Assembly: GCA_024762995.1 (NCBI GenBank)
Contig: JANTGI010000004.1
Location: forward strand, 1-58,494
DNA: 58,494 nucleotides
Direction of reading: 5' to 3'
Source of the DNA: Saprospiraceae bacterium
Lineage (GTDB): Bacteria; Bacteroidota; Bacteroidia; Chitinophagales; Saprospiraceae
Both the position numbers and the translations under genes were made by a program. How positions within the stretch are numbered: the first letter of the stretch is position 1; the number at the start of each line of letters is the position of its first letter. A model generated the notes under the pieces. It searched no databases. It saw nothing but the letters and a program-made list of their open reading frames with translations, and had not been told where the DNA came from. Shown here piece by piece: positions 1 to 8,749 of the stretch.

Positions 1-633
1 CAATCCATCTGTTATTTGGCCGGAGCCGGGACAGATATTTCCTTTGATTTGGAGTTAGCTAATGCCTACCGGCCAAAAATCTTTATTTTTGACCCCACTC
101 CCGGTGCCATAGCCCACTTTGAAGACACCAAAAAGGGGATTATGGCCGAAAACGAGATGTTTACGCAAGGAAGAAAACATCAATATCCCCAAGATAAAAA
201 AGCTTTTGACGCTATAACGTTTTTAAATTACGGTATCTGGAATAAGGACGAAACGCTCAAGTTTTATGTGCCGGCCAATAAAGACCATATTTCGCATTCG
301 GTTAAAAACTTGAACAAAACTTCCGATTATTTTGATGCAAAAGTAAAGAGCTTGTCTTCTATTATGGCAGAGCTGGGGCATGATCATATTGATTTACTCA
401 AAATTGATATAGAAGGGGCCGAATATGAAGTTTTGGAAGATATTGTTCAGAAAAAGTTGACAGTCAAGTCTATTTGTGTAGAGTTTGATGAGAATTTCAC
501 CAAGAACATTGATTCAGGATATTTGAAGCGAATAACGGGTACCGTTGAAAAGCTAAGAAGCTACGGTTATCTACTGGTGCATCGCGAAAAGCCTTTTGAC
601 ATGACATTTATACACAAAGAATATTTGGGGTAG
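1..633 (+). CDS. FkbM family SAM-dependent methyltransferase, 5' end cut off by window
   Basis: The frame is open from the first base, so the true start lies outside the window. The visible ~210 residues are the catalytic part of an FkbM-type (Methyltransf_21) methyltransferase. The glycine-rich SAM loop AGAGTDISFD comes first, then the acidic strand IFIFDPTP that contacts the SAM ribose, and further on the family hallmark LLKIDIEGAEYEVLEDI, followed by ICVEFDE. Members O-methylate sugars or other small acceptors, often in glycan or surface polysaccharide loci. The substrate cannot be told here because the upstream neighbours are missing. The downstream gene (thioredoxin-like) is 243 bp away and looks unrelated. 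Confidence 0.8.
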   Translation, partial: QSICYLAGAGTDISFDLELANAYRPKIFIFDPTPGAIAHFEDTKKGIMAENEMFTQGRKHQYPQDKKAFDAITFLNYGIWNKDETLKFYVPANKDHISHSVKNLNKTSDYFDAKVKSLSSIMAELGHDHIDLLKIDIEGAEYEVLEDIVQKKLTVKSICVEFDENFTKNIDSGYLKRITGTVEKLRSYGYLLVHREKPFDMTFIHKEYLG

Positions 634-821
634 CCATTTCGATTTGTAACATAGACTAAAATCTTAAAGCCGGAGTGGGGCTTTTGTCCATTCAAGTATT
701 CCAATCCAAAGACTTGGTGACCATTTTTGATTCAGGACATATTGTGTTTTTTTTATATTTATTCTTCGCTAAAATCATAAAACCTGCTTCTTTTCGTTAA
801 GAGAGGCGATTAAAATTCACC

Positions 822-829
822 TAGCTTTG
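822..829 (+). promoter_or_regulatory. Bacteroidota -7 promoter box TAGCTTTG
   Basis: TAGCTTTG matches the Bacteroidota sigma-A consensus TAnnTTTG and lies 47 bp before the ATG of the thioredoxin-like gene at 877. I see no clear TTTG -33 partner at the expected 19-bp spacing. Confidence 0.4.
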
Positions 830-876
830 TACTTGGTACAAAAAATAGTACACTTTTTTGAAAAAAATTACTTTTG

Positions 877-2031
877 ATGAGGACAATGTTACTTTTTATT
901 TCCTTTGTTTTGACTTTTCAGGCTGTTCAAGCACAAGGTATTCGGTTTGTGAAGGGGAGTTTAGATGAGGTGCTCTCGCTTGCGCAAAAAGAGAAAAAAT
1001 TAGTCTTTATTGATGCCTATACGACTTGGTGCGGCCCTTGTAGGGCGATGACTAAAAATGTATTCCCAAAGAAAGACGTGGGGACCTATTTCAATGAGCA
1101 TTTTATCAGTACCAAGATTGATATGGAAAAAGGAGAAGGGCCGGCTATTGGATTGAAATATATTGTAAAGTCATACCCAACCATGCTTTTTATTGACTCG
1201 GAAGGGACTTTGGTGCACAAGGTAGCCGGCTACCAAAGTGCAGAAAATCTAATCAAGCAGGCTCAAAAAGCGTTAAGCCCGGAGTCAAACCTTGGAGCAA
1301 TGCGCGAGCGTTTTGAGATCGGAGATAGAGACCCTGCCTTCTTATTGAAATATCTGGACTTGCGGTACAGTATGGGGGATTATTCCCAAGGCCCCGTCCT
1401 CGAAGAGTATCTTAAGACACAGAAGGATTGGACAAAGCCGAAAATCCTAAAAACAATTTACAAATACATCGTTGATGCGGACTCCGCTCCATTTCAATTT
1501 ATGGTGGAGCACAAAGATTTATTTTATCGCTTGTACGGCGCTCCCAAAGTGGGCAAAAAAATTCAAGTGCTTCTTGAAAAGAAAATGAACAATCCGGATG
1601 TTACTCTTGACGAACTACAAGCCATTTACCGAAAGGTTTATCCAGGCAAAACCGGAGAAATCGAAGCTTCAAAAGTTCGAATGACTTATTATCGCCGAAA
1701 AGGGAACCGAAACGCTTTTGCGCAAGCTGCCTTGAATCACTTCAAAAAGTACCCTAGCCAAAACTCTGATGAACTAAACGAAGTCGGCATTACTTTTTAT
1801 GAAAATATCAACAAGCGAAAATATCTGAAAAAGGTCATTAAGCTCGTCAAAAAGTCTATTGAGTTGGATAGCAATATGGAAAATAATCTAACGCTTGGAC
1901 AGCTTTATTTTAAGCTGAAAAAGAAGAAAAAAGCAAGAAAAGCAGTGCTAAATGCCATCTCGTTGGCCAAAGCCCAAGATGAGGACTATGACGATGCCGA
2001 AGAGTTTTTGAAGCAAATTGAAAAGAGATAA
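877..2031 (+). CDS. Secreted thioredoxin-fold protein with TPR-like C-terminus
   Basis: This is a 384-residue exported protein. Residues 1-20 form a Sec signal peptide ending QAVQAQ. A thioredoxin domain follows (about 25-140) with active site TTWCGPC (C52, C55) and the cis-proline region KSYPTMLFID. The rest is helical, lysine-rich and TPR-like (for example LTLGQLYFKLKKKKKARKAV). It probably reduces or isomerises disulfides in the periplasm, or hands electrons to an envelope partner. No dsbD or cytochrome-maturation gene is nearby, so the partner is unknown. A TTG at 874 is in frame, but the ATG at 877 is the better start because a full signal peptide follows directly. Confidence 0.8.
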   Translation: MRTMLLFISFVLTFQAVQAQGIRFVKGSLDEVLSLAQKEKKLVFIDAYTTWCGPCRAMTKNVFPKKDVGTYFNEHFISTKIDMEKGEGPAIGLKYIVKSYPTMLFIDSEGTLVHKVAGYQSAENLIKQAQKALSPESNLGAMRERFEIGDRDPAFLLKYLDLRYSMGDYSQGPVLEEYLKTQKDWTKPKILKTIYKYIVDADSAPFQFMVEHKDLFYRLYGAPKVGKKIQVLLEKKMNNPDVTLDELQAIYRKVYPGKTGEIEASKVRMTYYRRKGNRNAFAQAALNHFKKYPSQNSDELNEVGITFYENINKRKYLKKVIKLVKKSIELDSNMENNLTLGQLYFKLKKKKKARKAVLNAISLAKAQDEDYDDAEEFLKQIEKR

Positions 2032-2150
2032 GGCCGTAAAGAGACAAGTTTGAATCTGGGAGTCGCTTGTGTCTCGCTGGGTTTTTACTGTAAAGTACCT
2101 AATTTGTTTTTGTCCAAAATTATTCACTTAATTGGTTCCCAGACCGGAGT

Positions 2151-2669
2151 TTACCAAACTTTAACAACGGCCGGATTCATTACCCAACGACTCCATTTTT
2201 TATTATAAGTATGGACTTTTTTGCTGTCTCCGGCGAGCGGGTGATGCCGATTGACCCATTCAAATAGACCGCCGTACAAATTAAAAACATGCGTAAAACC
2301 GGCTTTTTTAAGTTTTTTACCGATTTTTTCACTGCGGTAGCCCACCGAGCAATAGACTACAATTCGGGTGTTTTTGTCGATGTCTTTCCAGTCCTCTATA
2401 TCAAAGTGCTTGTAGCCGGCAAATTGTGCTTCAGGGAGGTGACTTACGTCAAATTCTTCTCTTTCTCTGGCATCCAAAATAAGATATTGGGAGGGGTGAG
2501 CCGCCAAGGAGTCAACATCCAGCACCGGGACTCTGTACTGAATCAGTGAGCGGACTTTTTTGTCGAAAGACCGATCGCTGCAGGAGGCGTTTTTCGGGTT
2601 TTGGCTGTGTAACTGAAAAAAGCTCATAAGTGCTAGGCCAATGAATAAAAAGCGTGGTATCAAGTTCAT
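2151..2669 (-). CDS. Exported rhodanese-like domain protein
   Basis: A 172-residue protein with an N-terminal hydrophobic signal (MNLIPRFLFIGLALMSFFQL) and one rhodanese domain. The domain runs from YLILDARE through the active loop YCSVGYRS, with catalytic Cys107 present, to FNLYGGLFEW. An intact cysteine suggests sulfur transfer from thiosulfate or persulfide, outside the cytoplasm. The start chosen is the ATG at 2669. It overlaps the TGA stop of lgt as ATGA, a four-base overlap typical of translational coupling. An in-frame upstream start at 2699 would put a polar stretch before the signal peptide and is less likely. The function of the lgt pairing is not known. Confidence 0.82.
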   Translation of the reverse strand: MNLIPRFLFIGLALMSFFQLHSQNPKNASCSDRSFDKKVRSLIQYRVPVLDVDSLAAHPSQYLILDAREREEFDVSHLPEAQFAGYKHFDIEDWKDIDKNTRIVVYCSVGYRSEKIGKKLKKAGFTHVFNLYGGLFEWVNRHHPLAGDSKKVHTYNKKWSRWVMNPAVVKVW

Positions 2670-3856
2670 TCTAATTGTTTGCTCGCTCGCTTGCGCCAAA
2701 TAATGCCGATAATACCAATAATAATCATCCCAATGGCAATGAGTTGGGCTTGCGTAAAGTGGAATCCAAAAATATCATACTTAATGTTTACGCGAATTTT
2801 TTCAATAAAAAATCGCTCCAAACCATCCAGTATCATAAATACAAAGAAAAGGACTCCTGCGGTCTTTATTCGCTTTCTTAATGTCCACAAGATGACAAAT
2901 ATGAGTATAGATAGACCCGTTTCATATACCGGTGTCGGAAAAACCCCTGTGGGTAGGACGTGGCAAAAATTCCAAGTGCAATCAGGAATGAGTACGCCTT
3001 CCCCGGCCACATTGTGGGGGTAAGTCTGGGACCAAAGAATGTCCGGCACCCAGCTCGGTTGATTATAGGCATATTCTACGCCCGCATCGGTGACTCCTTT
3101 GACCGGAATGCCCCAGTCGCCATCTCCCGAAAGTTGGCATCCTATACGTCCGGTACCATAGCCCAAAATCAATGCCGGTGCAATTGCATCCATCGCATGT
3201 AAGATAGAAATTCCCTTGAAATTTTTTCGTAAGTACCAGACGACTGCGATATAGCCAAAAATTAATCCGCCATATATCGCTAACCCACTCCCGGATAAAA
3301 AGACCCCAATCGGATCTTTGAAAAAACTGTCTAAATGCTCTAAAATATCAAAAACCTTGGCGCCCAAAATACCGGAAAAAGCCGCAACCATCGCTATTTC
3401 TGTGATTTTATCATGAGGATAAATCTCTACGCGAGTCTTTTTAGGAGGAACTATTTTTTTTCTTTCTCCGTCCCAATATCTCCAATAGCCAAATACGGCC
3501 GCTAATATCAGACCTAATACGATATTGCCTTTCATCGAGAAAATGCCGGCTGCCGGATCTAGTTGAAATTCCTTAAAATGCTGGTAGGCGTATGGTAGCT
3601 TCATACCCAGTACTAAGCCTAAAAAAGCATTGCCAATAATATCCCCAAGAGATGCCGGCAAACCTTCTACTTGAATGACCGTTACCGGCTTAAAGATGCC
3701 TTCCTTTGCCTTGCGCTTTAATTCCAGCTTGAAGAAATACGCCAGCACACCTACGCCTGCAGCCAAGAAAAAGCCAAATGTTTTTATTAGCGAAAGGGCA
3801 TTGTCCGGCCGGGTGCCGAATAAATCATGAAATAAATAAGAAAAGTCCGGATACAT
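2666..3856 (-). CDS. lgt: Prolipoprotein diacylglyceryl transferase Lgt
   Basis: Lgt moves the diacylglyceryl group of phosphatidylglycerol onto the lipobox cysteine of prelipoproteins in the inner membrane, the first step of lipoprotein maturation. The protein has several membrane helices and the Lgt signature as GYGTGRIGCQLSGDGDWG, the Bacteroidota form with GCQLSGDGD in place of the enterobacterial GNFIN. A second conserved stretch near the C-terminus is ILDGLERFFIEKIR. At 396 residues it is longer than the ~290-residue E. coli enzyme because of extra N-terminal and loop segments, as is common in this phylum. Many lipoproteins in the window (DUF4349, YceI, NosZ, NosL, pentapeptide protein) would be its substrates. 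Its stop overlaps the rhodanese start by four bases. Confidence 0.93.
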   Translation of the reverse strand: MYPDFSYLFHDLFGTRPDNALSLIKTFGFFLAAGVGVLAYFFKLELKRKAKEGIFKPVTVIQVEGLPASLGDIIGNAFLGLVLGMKLPYAYQHFKEFQLDPAAGIFSMKGNIVLGLILAAVFGYWRYWDGERKKIVPPKKTRVEIYPHDKITEIAMVAAFSGILGAKVFDILEHLDSFFKDPIGVFLSGSGLAIYGGLIFGYIAVVWYLRKNFKGISILHAMDAIAPALILGYGTGRIGCQLSGDGDWGIPVKGVTDAGVEYAYNQPSWVPDILWSQTYPHNVAGEGVLIPDCTWNFCHVLPTGVFPTPVYETGLSILIFVILWTLRKRIKTAGVLFFVFMILDGLERFFIEKIRVNIKYDIFGFHFTQAQLIAIGMIIIGIIGIIWRKRASKQLE

Positions 3857-3913
3857 AGCAAATTTGTTTCGAGCATGATGCCATCAGTTAACAGCATTTG
3901 CGCTCATTTATTG

Positions 3914-3921
3914 CAAATATA
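3914..3921 (-). promoter_or_regulatory. -7 promoter box TATATTTG upstream of lgt
   Basis: On the minus strand this reads TATATTTG, matching TAnnTTTG. It lies about 58 bp before the lgt ATG at 3856. No clear -33 element was identified. Confidence 0.4.
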
Positions 3922-4046
3922 GTAAATATGCTTAGACCAAATCGGTTTGCTCATTATTCTGCCACAAATTTTATAAATCTCCGCAAAAATCAGGACACAA
4001 GTTGGTCAATTCTGTATATCGTGGCGTGGTCATGCCGCAAGAAAGT

Positions 4047-4766
4047 TCAAAAAATCGCCCCATAAATTTCAGGAGAATTTAACTTTCGGAATCCATTAAT
4101 ATGGAAGCTGTAGTATTTGGTCAAAGTTTGTAGGATTTCCTTTCGTTCTGCTCGGGTACTTTTGACTTGGTGGGCGCGGTGCAAGTCCGTCACAAAAAAA
4201 GTCTTTAATAAGGGGACTATGGCTCCATCTTTGGACCAGGACATTTCGTTAGGGCTTTCGCAAAAGACACCATCCTTTAAATCAAAAAAAAGACTTTTAC
4301 CGGCCGGAATCCGGGGTTGAAAACCCAAGAAAGTGGTTAGATTGCTCATAAAGGAAATCGGTATGTTGGAAAAAGACTCTTGCGTGTTATCCAAAAAAAT
4401 ATAACTCTCCCAAAGGAATTGAAAGACTTCAGGATTGGGCTCAGATTCTTGCACTGTTTTGCTGCAAAGCTCTGACATAAAAACACTTACCGCTGTTTTG
4501 TGTATAGAAAAGGGGATTTCCCGAAAGGGGTAGCCGGATTTCGCCTCCTTTATCCGGTGCATTTTTTTGTCATCTCTATAATAAGAGACCAACTCCAGTA
4601 AGCTGCCCGGTTGAAAAAGCCCGGCACCAGTCGTTGTCTTCGCTTTTCGGACACCACTTATGATAAAATGCTGCAAGCCATTGGTTTCCGTGTAAATATC
4701 CGTGATAAAACTGGTCTCGCTATATTTTACCGAGCGGAATACGATGCCTTTGGTAGAGAGGAGCAT
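4047..4766 (-). CDS. recO: DNA repair protein RecO
   Basis: RecO anneals SSB-coated single strands and, with RecR, loads RecA at gaps in the RecF pathway. The 239-residue protein has the N-terminal OB-fold pattern STKGIVFRSVKYSETSFITDIYT and then SGVRKAKTTTGAGLFQPGS, which match RecO, followed by the helical C-terminal region with FMSNLTTFLGFQPR. The zinc-finger cysteines found in some RecO proteins are not evident, which is usual in Bacteroidota. It starts three bases after the stop of asnS on the same strand, so the two genes are almost certainly co-transcribed. The ATG at 4766 gives the expected N-terminus. Confidence 0.9.
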   Translation of the reverse strand: MLLSTKGIVFRSVKYSETSFITDIYTETNGLQHFIISGVRKAKTTTGAGLFQPGSLLELVSYYRDDKKMHRIKEAKSGYPFREIPFSIHKTAVSVFMSELCSKTVQESEPNPEVFQFLWESYIFLDNTQESFSNIPISFMSNLTTFLGFQPRIPAGKSLFFDLKDGVFCESPNEMSWSKDGAIVPLLKTFFVTDLHRAHQVKSTRAERKEILQTLTKYYSFHINGFRKLNSPEIYGAIF

Positions 4767-4769
4767 GGC

Positions 4770-6203
4770 CTAAAACTCCGCACTACCCGGAAACCTAGGG
4801 AATGGGATGACATCCCGAATATTGGTCATTCCGGTGACAAATAAAACCAATCGCTCAAATCCTAGGCCGAATCCAGCATGGGGACAGGTACCATAAACCC
4901 TTGTGTCCAAATACCATTGCATCTCTTCTGTGGGGATGTTCATTTCCTTCATGCGATTATGTAGGACATCTAGCCTTTCTTCGCGCTGGGAGCCACCGAC
5001 TAATTCCCCGATACCCGGTACCAAAATATCCATGGCGGCCACGGTATTATTATCCTCGTTCAGACGCATGTAGAAAGCCTTGATATCTTTGGGGTAATCG
5101 GTGATGATGACCGGCTTTTTGAATTTCTTTTCTACCAAGTAACGTTCGTGCTCCGATTGTAAATCCATGCCCCACTCTTTGACAGGATATTTAAACTTGC
5201 CCTTTTTGTTGGGTTTGGAGTTTCTTAAGATGTCAAAAGCTTGGGTATAAGTGATTCGCTCAAATTTATTGTCGATAATGGACTGCAATTTTTCCAGCAA
5301 AGGAAAGGAGCGTTCATTTTGTGGTTTATTTTTTTCTTCATTTTCAAGCCTTTTGGCCAAAAAATCAATGTCTAGTCGGGCATGTTCTAAGGCATATCCA
5401 ATGACATATTGCAGCATATTTTCGGCAAGATCCATGTCGTCATTCAGGTCGGCGAAGGCGATTTCAGGCTCGACCATCCAAAATTCAGCTAAGTGGCGAG
5501 TCGTATTTGAATTTTCTGCGCGGAAAGTGGGGCCAAACGTATAGACGTTGGACAAGGCGGTGGCCGCTAATTCGGCTTCTAATTGACCGGAGACAGTAAG
5601 GTTCGTTTCTTTTTCAAAGAAATCTTGGGAATAGTCAACAAGCCCGTCTTCGTTTTTGGGTACATCGTTTAAGCTTAATGTCGTTACCGAAAACATTTCC
5701 CCTGCCCCTTCCGCATCTGAGCCGGTAATAATGGGCGTATTCATATAATAGAATCCCCGATCATTAAAAAACTTATGAATGGCGTAGGCCAAATGATGGC
5801 GAATCCGAAAAATAGCACTAAATGTTTGTGTCCGAAAGCGCAGATGACCATTTTTGCGCAAGAACTCCAAGGAGTGTCTTTTGGGTTGTAAGGGATAAGT
5901 TTCCGGGTCGCTATCGCCTGCGATGATGATTTCGTCGGCGACCAACTCCATGGTTTGTCCATGTCCAAGGCTTTCAATCAGCTTGCCGGTGACGATGATG
6001 GCGGCACCCGGGGTAATCCTTTTTAGGATGTCTTCCGACAAACGGTCTCGATCAACCACCACTTGAAGGTTGGTGATGATGGAGCCGTCATTAAGGGCAA
6101 TAAATTGGTTGTTCCGAAAGGTACGTACCCATCCTTTGGCGGTGACGATTTGTCCTGCAGGCGTGCTTTTGAGCAGTTGGGAGATTCTAGTTTTCTTGTT
6201 CAT
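4770..6203 (-). CDS. asnS: Asparagine--tRNA ligase
   Basis: A class IIb aminoacyl-tRNA synthetase charging tRNA-Asn. The 477-residue protein has an N-terminal OB-fold anticodon-binding domain (about 1-110, GWVRTFRNNQFIALNDGS). The catalytic domain follows, with motif 2 around TFRAENSNTTRHLAEFWMVE and motif 3 GFGLGFERLVLFVTG near the C-terminus, ending in FPRFPGSAEF. The length is normal for bacterial AsnRS. The MVEPE context after motif 2 and the long insertion before motif 3 favour AsnRS over AspRS. It is the first gene of an asnS-recO operon with a promoter-like box just upstream. Confidence 0.95.
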   Translation of the reverse strand: MNKKTRISQLLKSTPAGQIVTAKGWVRTFRNNQFIALNDGSIITNLQVVVDRDRLSEDILKRITPGAAIIVTGKLIESLGHGQTMELVADEIIIAGDSDPETYPLQPKRHSLEFLRKNGHLRFRTQTFSAIFRIRHHLAYAIHKFFNDRGFYYMNTPIITGSDAEGAGEMFSVTTLSLNDVPKNEDGLVDYSQDFFEKETNLTVSGQLEAELAATALSNVYTFGPTFRAENSNTTRHLAEFWMVEPEIAFADLNDDMDLAENMLQYVIGYALEHARLDIDFLAKRLENEEKNKPQNERSFPLLEKLQSIIDNKFERITYTQAFDILRNSKPNKKGKFKYPVKEWGMDLQSEHERYLVEKKFKKPVIITDYPKDIKAFYMRLNEDNNTVAAMDILVPGIGELVGGSQREERLDVLHNRMKEMNIPTEEMQWYLDTRVYGTCPHAGFGLGFERLVLFVTGMTNIRDVIPFPRFPGSAEF

Positions 6204-6238
6204 CTTTACCTAAACGTTTTCTTTCCAAATTGGATTTG

Positions 6239-6246
6239 CAAAGGTA
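6239..6246 (-). promoter_or_regulatory. -7 promoter box TACCTTTG upstream of asnS
   Basis: On the minus strand this reads TACCTTTG, a good TAnnTTTG match, 35 bp before the asnS ATG. No convincing -33 TTTG was seen. Confidence 0.45.
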
Positions 6247-6911
6247 CGGTTTTTTTTCGCCTTGGAAAGAGCGAAGAGATTGGTGTGTGTATAACATATT
6301 GCACCTTTTTGAAGATTTCGGTCAATTCAAGCTCCATTGGAGTGACACCTTTGTAGCTCGCAACGTAGTGGAAGGATAAAATCATACCCCCAACTGAAAG
6401 TCATAGCAAGTTATGTTGGAAAAACCAACGCAGGGTAAGGGAAAATTTGAAATGTTTAGTAGGTGTTATTGTCTGAAAAATAAGCTTCAAATTTTTTCTT
6501 AATCAAGGCGGATTTTGGAGGCATAGCAGGTTATGACGACCACTAGCCCTGTCTAAAATATTGTTTTTGTGCAATCTGTTATACATACGAGAATGGCTCA
6601 ATCGGAGTTTGCCCCCCCTAATTTAAAGGATTGAACACCGACCCGCCTACTGCGCGGCTGGTCCGTGTTCAATTACGCATTTTTCTGTTTTTTTTGATAA
6701 GAGATGGGGACAAAACCCGATTGCACCCAGACGAGAATGGCGCAATTAAATGACCAAAGTGCATGATAAATAGTGGCGGAGGCAATATGGTTGACTCATT
6801 AGTCGCATTGAATCTGCTCGATGCAGGCGGGCACCGCAGGCAATTGAACAAGGAAACATATTAAAATTCCCACATCATGTCACTCAATCAAATGCCCAAG
6901 AAAGATCAAGC
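6247..6911. other. Non-coding stretch between asnS and the DUF4349 gene
   Basis: About 660 bp with no credible gene. The only open frames are short and lack family features. It contains an imperfect hairpin (6630-6673, listed separately). Related GC-rich words (GCAGGCGGGCACCGCAGGC followed by AATTGAAC) recur near 6822-6847, which suggests decayed repeat elements. Confidence 0.5.
6630..6673. repeat. Inverted repeat, 14-bp arms
   Basis: The arms ATTGAACACCGACC (6630-6643) and GGTCCGTGTTCAAT (6660-6673) are reverse complements with one mismatch, around a 16-base GC-rich loop. No T-tract follows directly on the + strand. It may be a REP-like element rather than a terminator. Confidence 0.6.
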
Positions 6912-7751
6912 CTAATCTCTTTCATTGCGTCGAAACCGTCTGAAAATCCGTTTGCGGAAGCCAAACAATAAACCTAAAATCAAAAGAATCGGCCAAATAG
7001 AAATTAATCCCAGCGTTAATTCTTCGAAGAAGGAAAGACCGTTTTTGAAAGAGCGACCGACTCGGTTCCAAAAACTATTGGAATAGGTGTTGGGAGTGGG
7101 CTTGTATTCTATTTTTTGGTAAAGCTCCACGGTGATGGTACTCAAACGGACATTGGAGGAAAGAAATTTGAGCCGGCCTTCCGCTGCTTCTATTTCTTCC
7201 TGTACCACACGGATTTTTTCTTCGGCCAACAAGATGTCTTTGACTGTTTTGGCCTTGTTGCGAAGGATGTCGATATATCGGTCACGGACTTCCTTTTTGG
7301 TTTTTAGGCGGGTTTGGATGTCGAAGTATTCTTCGGTGACATCATCGGTGTGGATTCGCTCATAATTCAAAAAAATAGCTTGCTTTTTGATGGAGTCCAA
7401 AAGTGTTTGAAAGTTTTTGGCAGGTACCTTTAGGCTGATTTGGGCGCTCCACTCATAATTGGAGTTGGCCATGTTGAGATTAGAAACAAATCCACCAAAT
7501 TGCTCGACTAGGTCCTGTATGTGTTTGGAGCTGGAGTCTAGGTTCTTGACTTGGAGGCGTACTTCTGCAGTTTTGATAATTTTTCTTGTGGAAGGGATGG
7601 GGGATGATTCTTCTTTTTTATATTGCGGGGCTTTAGGGGGAGATGATTCCGTTTGGGGTGTCCCGGCATCATCGTACATCGCTGATTTTTCGGAGTTGGC
7701 TTGGCAGGATAAGGCAACGAGGATAATCAGAAACAAAAATAACTTTTTCAT
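6912..7751 (-). CDS. DUF4349 lipoprotein
   Basis: A 279-residue protein with a lipoprotein signal (LIILVALSC, lipobox cysteine at residue 16). A low-complexity Ser/Pro linker follows, then the DUF4349 domain (about 58-215), recognised by RKIIKTAEVRLQVKNLD, a predicted coiled coil around VRDRYIDILRNKAKTVKDIL and AEEKIRVVQEEIEAAEGRLKF, and the conserved STITVELYQ. One membrane helix near the C-terminus (LGLISIWPILLILGLLFGF) precedes a basic tail. The family's role is unknown. The topology suggests a periplasmic coiled-coil protein held at both ends. No operon partner lies on the same strand nearby. Confidence 0.85.
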   Translation of the reverse strand: MKKLFLFLIILVALSCQANSEKSAMYDDAGTPQTESSPPKAPQYKKEESSPIPSTRKIIKTAEVRLQVKNLDSSSKHIQDLVEQFGGFVSNLNMANSNYEWSAQISLKVPAKNFQTLLDSIKKQAIFLNYERIHTDDVTEEYFDIQTRLKTKKEVRDRYIDILRNKAKTVKDILLAEEKIRVVQEEIEAAEGRLKFLSSNVRLSTITVELYQKIEYKPTPNTYSNSFWNRVGRSFKNGLSFFEELTLGLISIWPILLILGLLFGFRKRIFRRFRRNERD

Positions 7752-7902
7752 GGCTTTTAGTTTTTTGGCTTAGCCGTAAGATGCCACTTTTTGGGGAATT
7801 GGTGGGTATTTGTTGTGCATTATTTTTAATGCAGTAGATACTAGGGTGCCATGTAGCTATTACGTTTTTTCTCCTGCAAGGAAAAATAAAGATATAAATC
7901 CC

Positions 7903-7910
7903 TAACTTTA
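7903..7910 (+). promoter_or_regulatory. Near-consensus -7 box TAACTTTA, almost leaderless
   Basis: TAACTTTA differs from TAnnTTTG only in the last base and ends four bases before the ATG at 7915. If used, transcription would start at or within the start codon, giving a leaderless mRNA. Confidence 0.25.
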
Positions 7911-7914
7911 CCCC

Positions 7915-8625
7915 ATGAAGAAACCACAATTATACCTTTTGCCGGTACCCCTTTCGGAAACGGATATCCAAACGATTCCCGAGTACAATCGCCAAATTAT
8001 GAGTAATATCAGGTATTTTATTGTGGAACGGGTGCGTACTGCTCGGCGATTTTTGCGCAAGCTGGCTCCGGATGTCGTCATAGATGAATTAACTTTTTTT
8101 GAGCTCAACAAACGGACGACGCCGGAGGAGTTGAGTGAGATGCTGGCACCTATTTGGCAAGGATATGACGTCGGGCTGATGTCGGAAGCAGGCTGTCCGG
8201 GGGTAGCCGATCCGGGGGCTTTAATTGTGGAGATGGCGCACGAATCAGGTATTGTCGTTCATCCGTTGGTGGGGCCATCTTCTATTTTGTTGGCGTTGAT
8301 GGGTAGCGGGATGAACGGTCAATCGTTTAGCTTTCACGGTTATTTGCCTGCCAAAAAGGAGCAGCTAGTTCCCGCTTTGCGCAAGCTGGAGCAGGTGTCC
8401 GGGCAGACGGGTGGGGCTCAGTTATTTATTGAAACCCCTTATCGCAATCAGCAAGTTTTTGCGCAAGCTATGGCGTGCCTTTCGGCCAAAACAAAATTGA
8501 CTATAGCGGCAGATTTGACGACAGAAAGTCAATATATCGTCACCAAATCTATCGGGCAATGGAAGCAAGCCCCGCCTCCTGCACTTCACAAGCGCCCGGT
8601 GGTTTTTGTCCTTCAAGCCCATTGA
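7915..8625 (+). CDS. RsmI-like SAM-dependent methyltransferase (tetrapyrrole methylase fold)
   Basis: A 236-residue protein of the tetrapyrrole-methylase superfamily. Diagnostic segments are the N-terminal LYLLPVPLSE, then DVGLMSEAGCPGVADPGALIV and the central VHPLVGPSSILLALMGSGMNG. Together these match the RsmI clade, which 2'-O-methylates C1402 of 16S rRNA. FHGYLPAK and LFIETPYRN are also typical of RsmI. Bacteroidota often carry two such proteins, a canonical RsmI and a shorter divergent paralogue. The altered N-terminus (PVPLSETDI instead of TPIGNLxD) points to the paralogue, so I give no gene symbol. The substrate is inferred to be RNA. Confidence 0.78.
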   Translation: MKKPQLYLLPVPLSETDIQTIPEYNRQIMSNIRYFIVERVRTARRFLRKLAPDVVIDELTFFELNKRTTPEELSEMLAPIWQGYDVGLMSEAGCPGVADPGALIVEMAHESGIVVHPLVGPSSILLALMGSGMNGQSFSFHGYLPAKKEQLVPALRKLEQVSGQTGGAQLFIETPYRNQQVFAQAMACLSAKTKLTIAADLTTESQYIVTKSIGQWKQAPPPALHKRPVVFVLQAH

Positions 8626-8694
8626 AATCTCTTAAAGACTTTGTAGCGATTGGTTTTTTGTGGGGAGAGTCTCTTTTATTTCCAAATTTTTACC

Positions 8695-8702
8695 TATTTT
8701 TG
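8695..8702 (+). promoter_or_regulatory. -7 promoter box TATTTTTG upstream of glutathione peroxidase
   Basis: TATTTTTG fits TAnnTTTG and sits 47 bp before the ATG at 8750. No clear -33 TTTG at 19-bp spacing. Confidence 0.4.
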
Positions 8703-8749
8703 TGAGCCCAAGCGCATTCTTGGTTTTAGCACTCTAAGCACAAAAAAAT

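Noticed and set aside
2041-2080. A terminator or further palindrome copy after the thioredoxin-like gene
   Set aside because: GAGACAAG and CTTGTGTCTC pair only with a two-base bulge, so it is too weak to list as a feature, though it may be a decayed copy of the family.
6669-6851. A short minus-strand frame in the asnS-DUF4349 gap
   Set aside because: Sixty residues, no family features, and it overlaps decayed repeat DNA.
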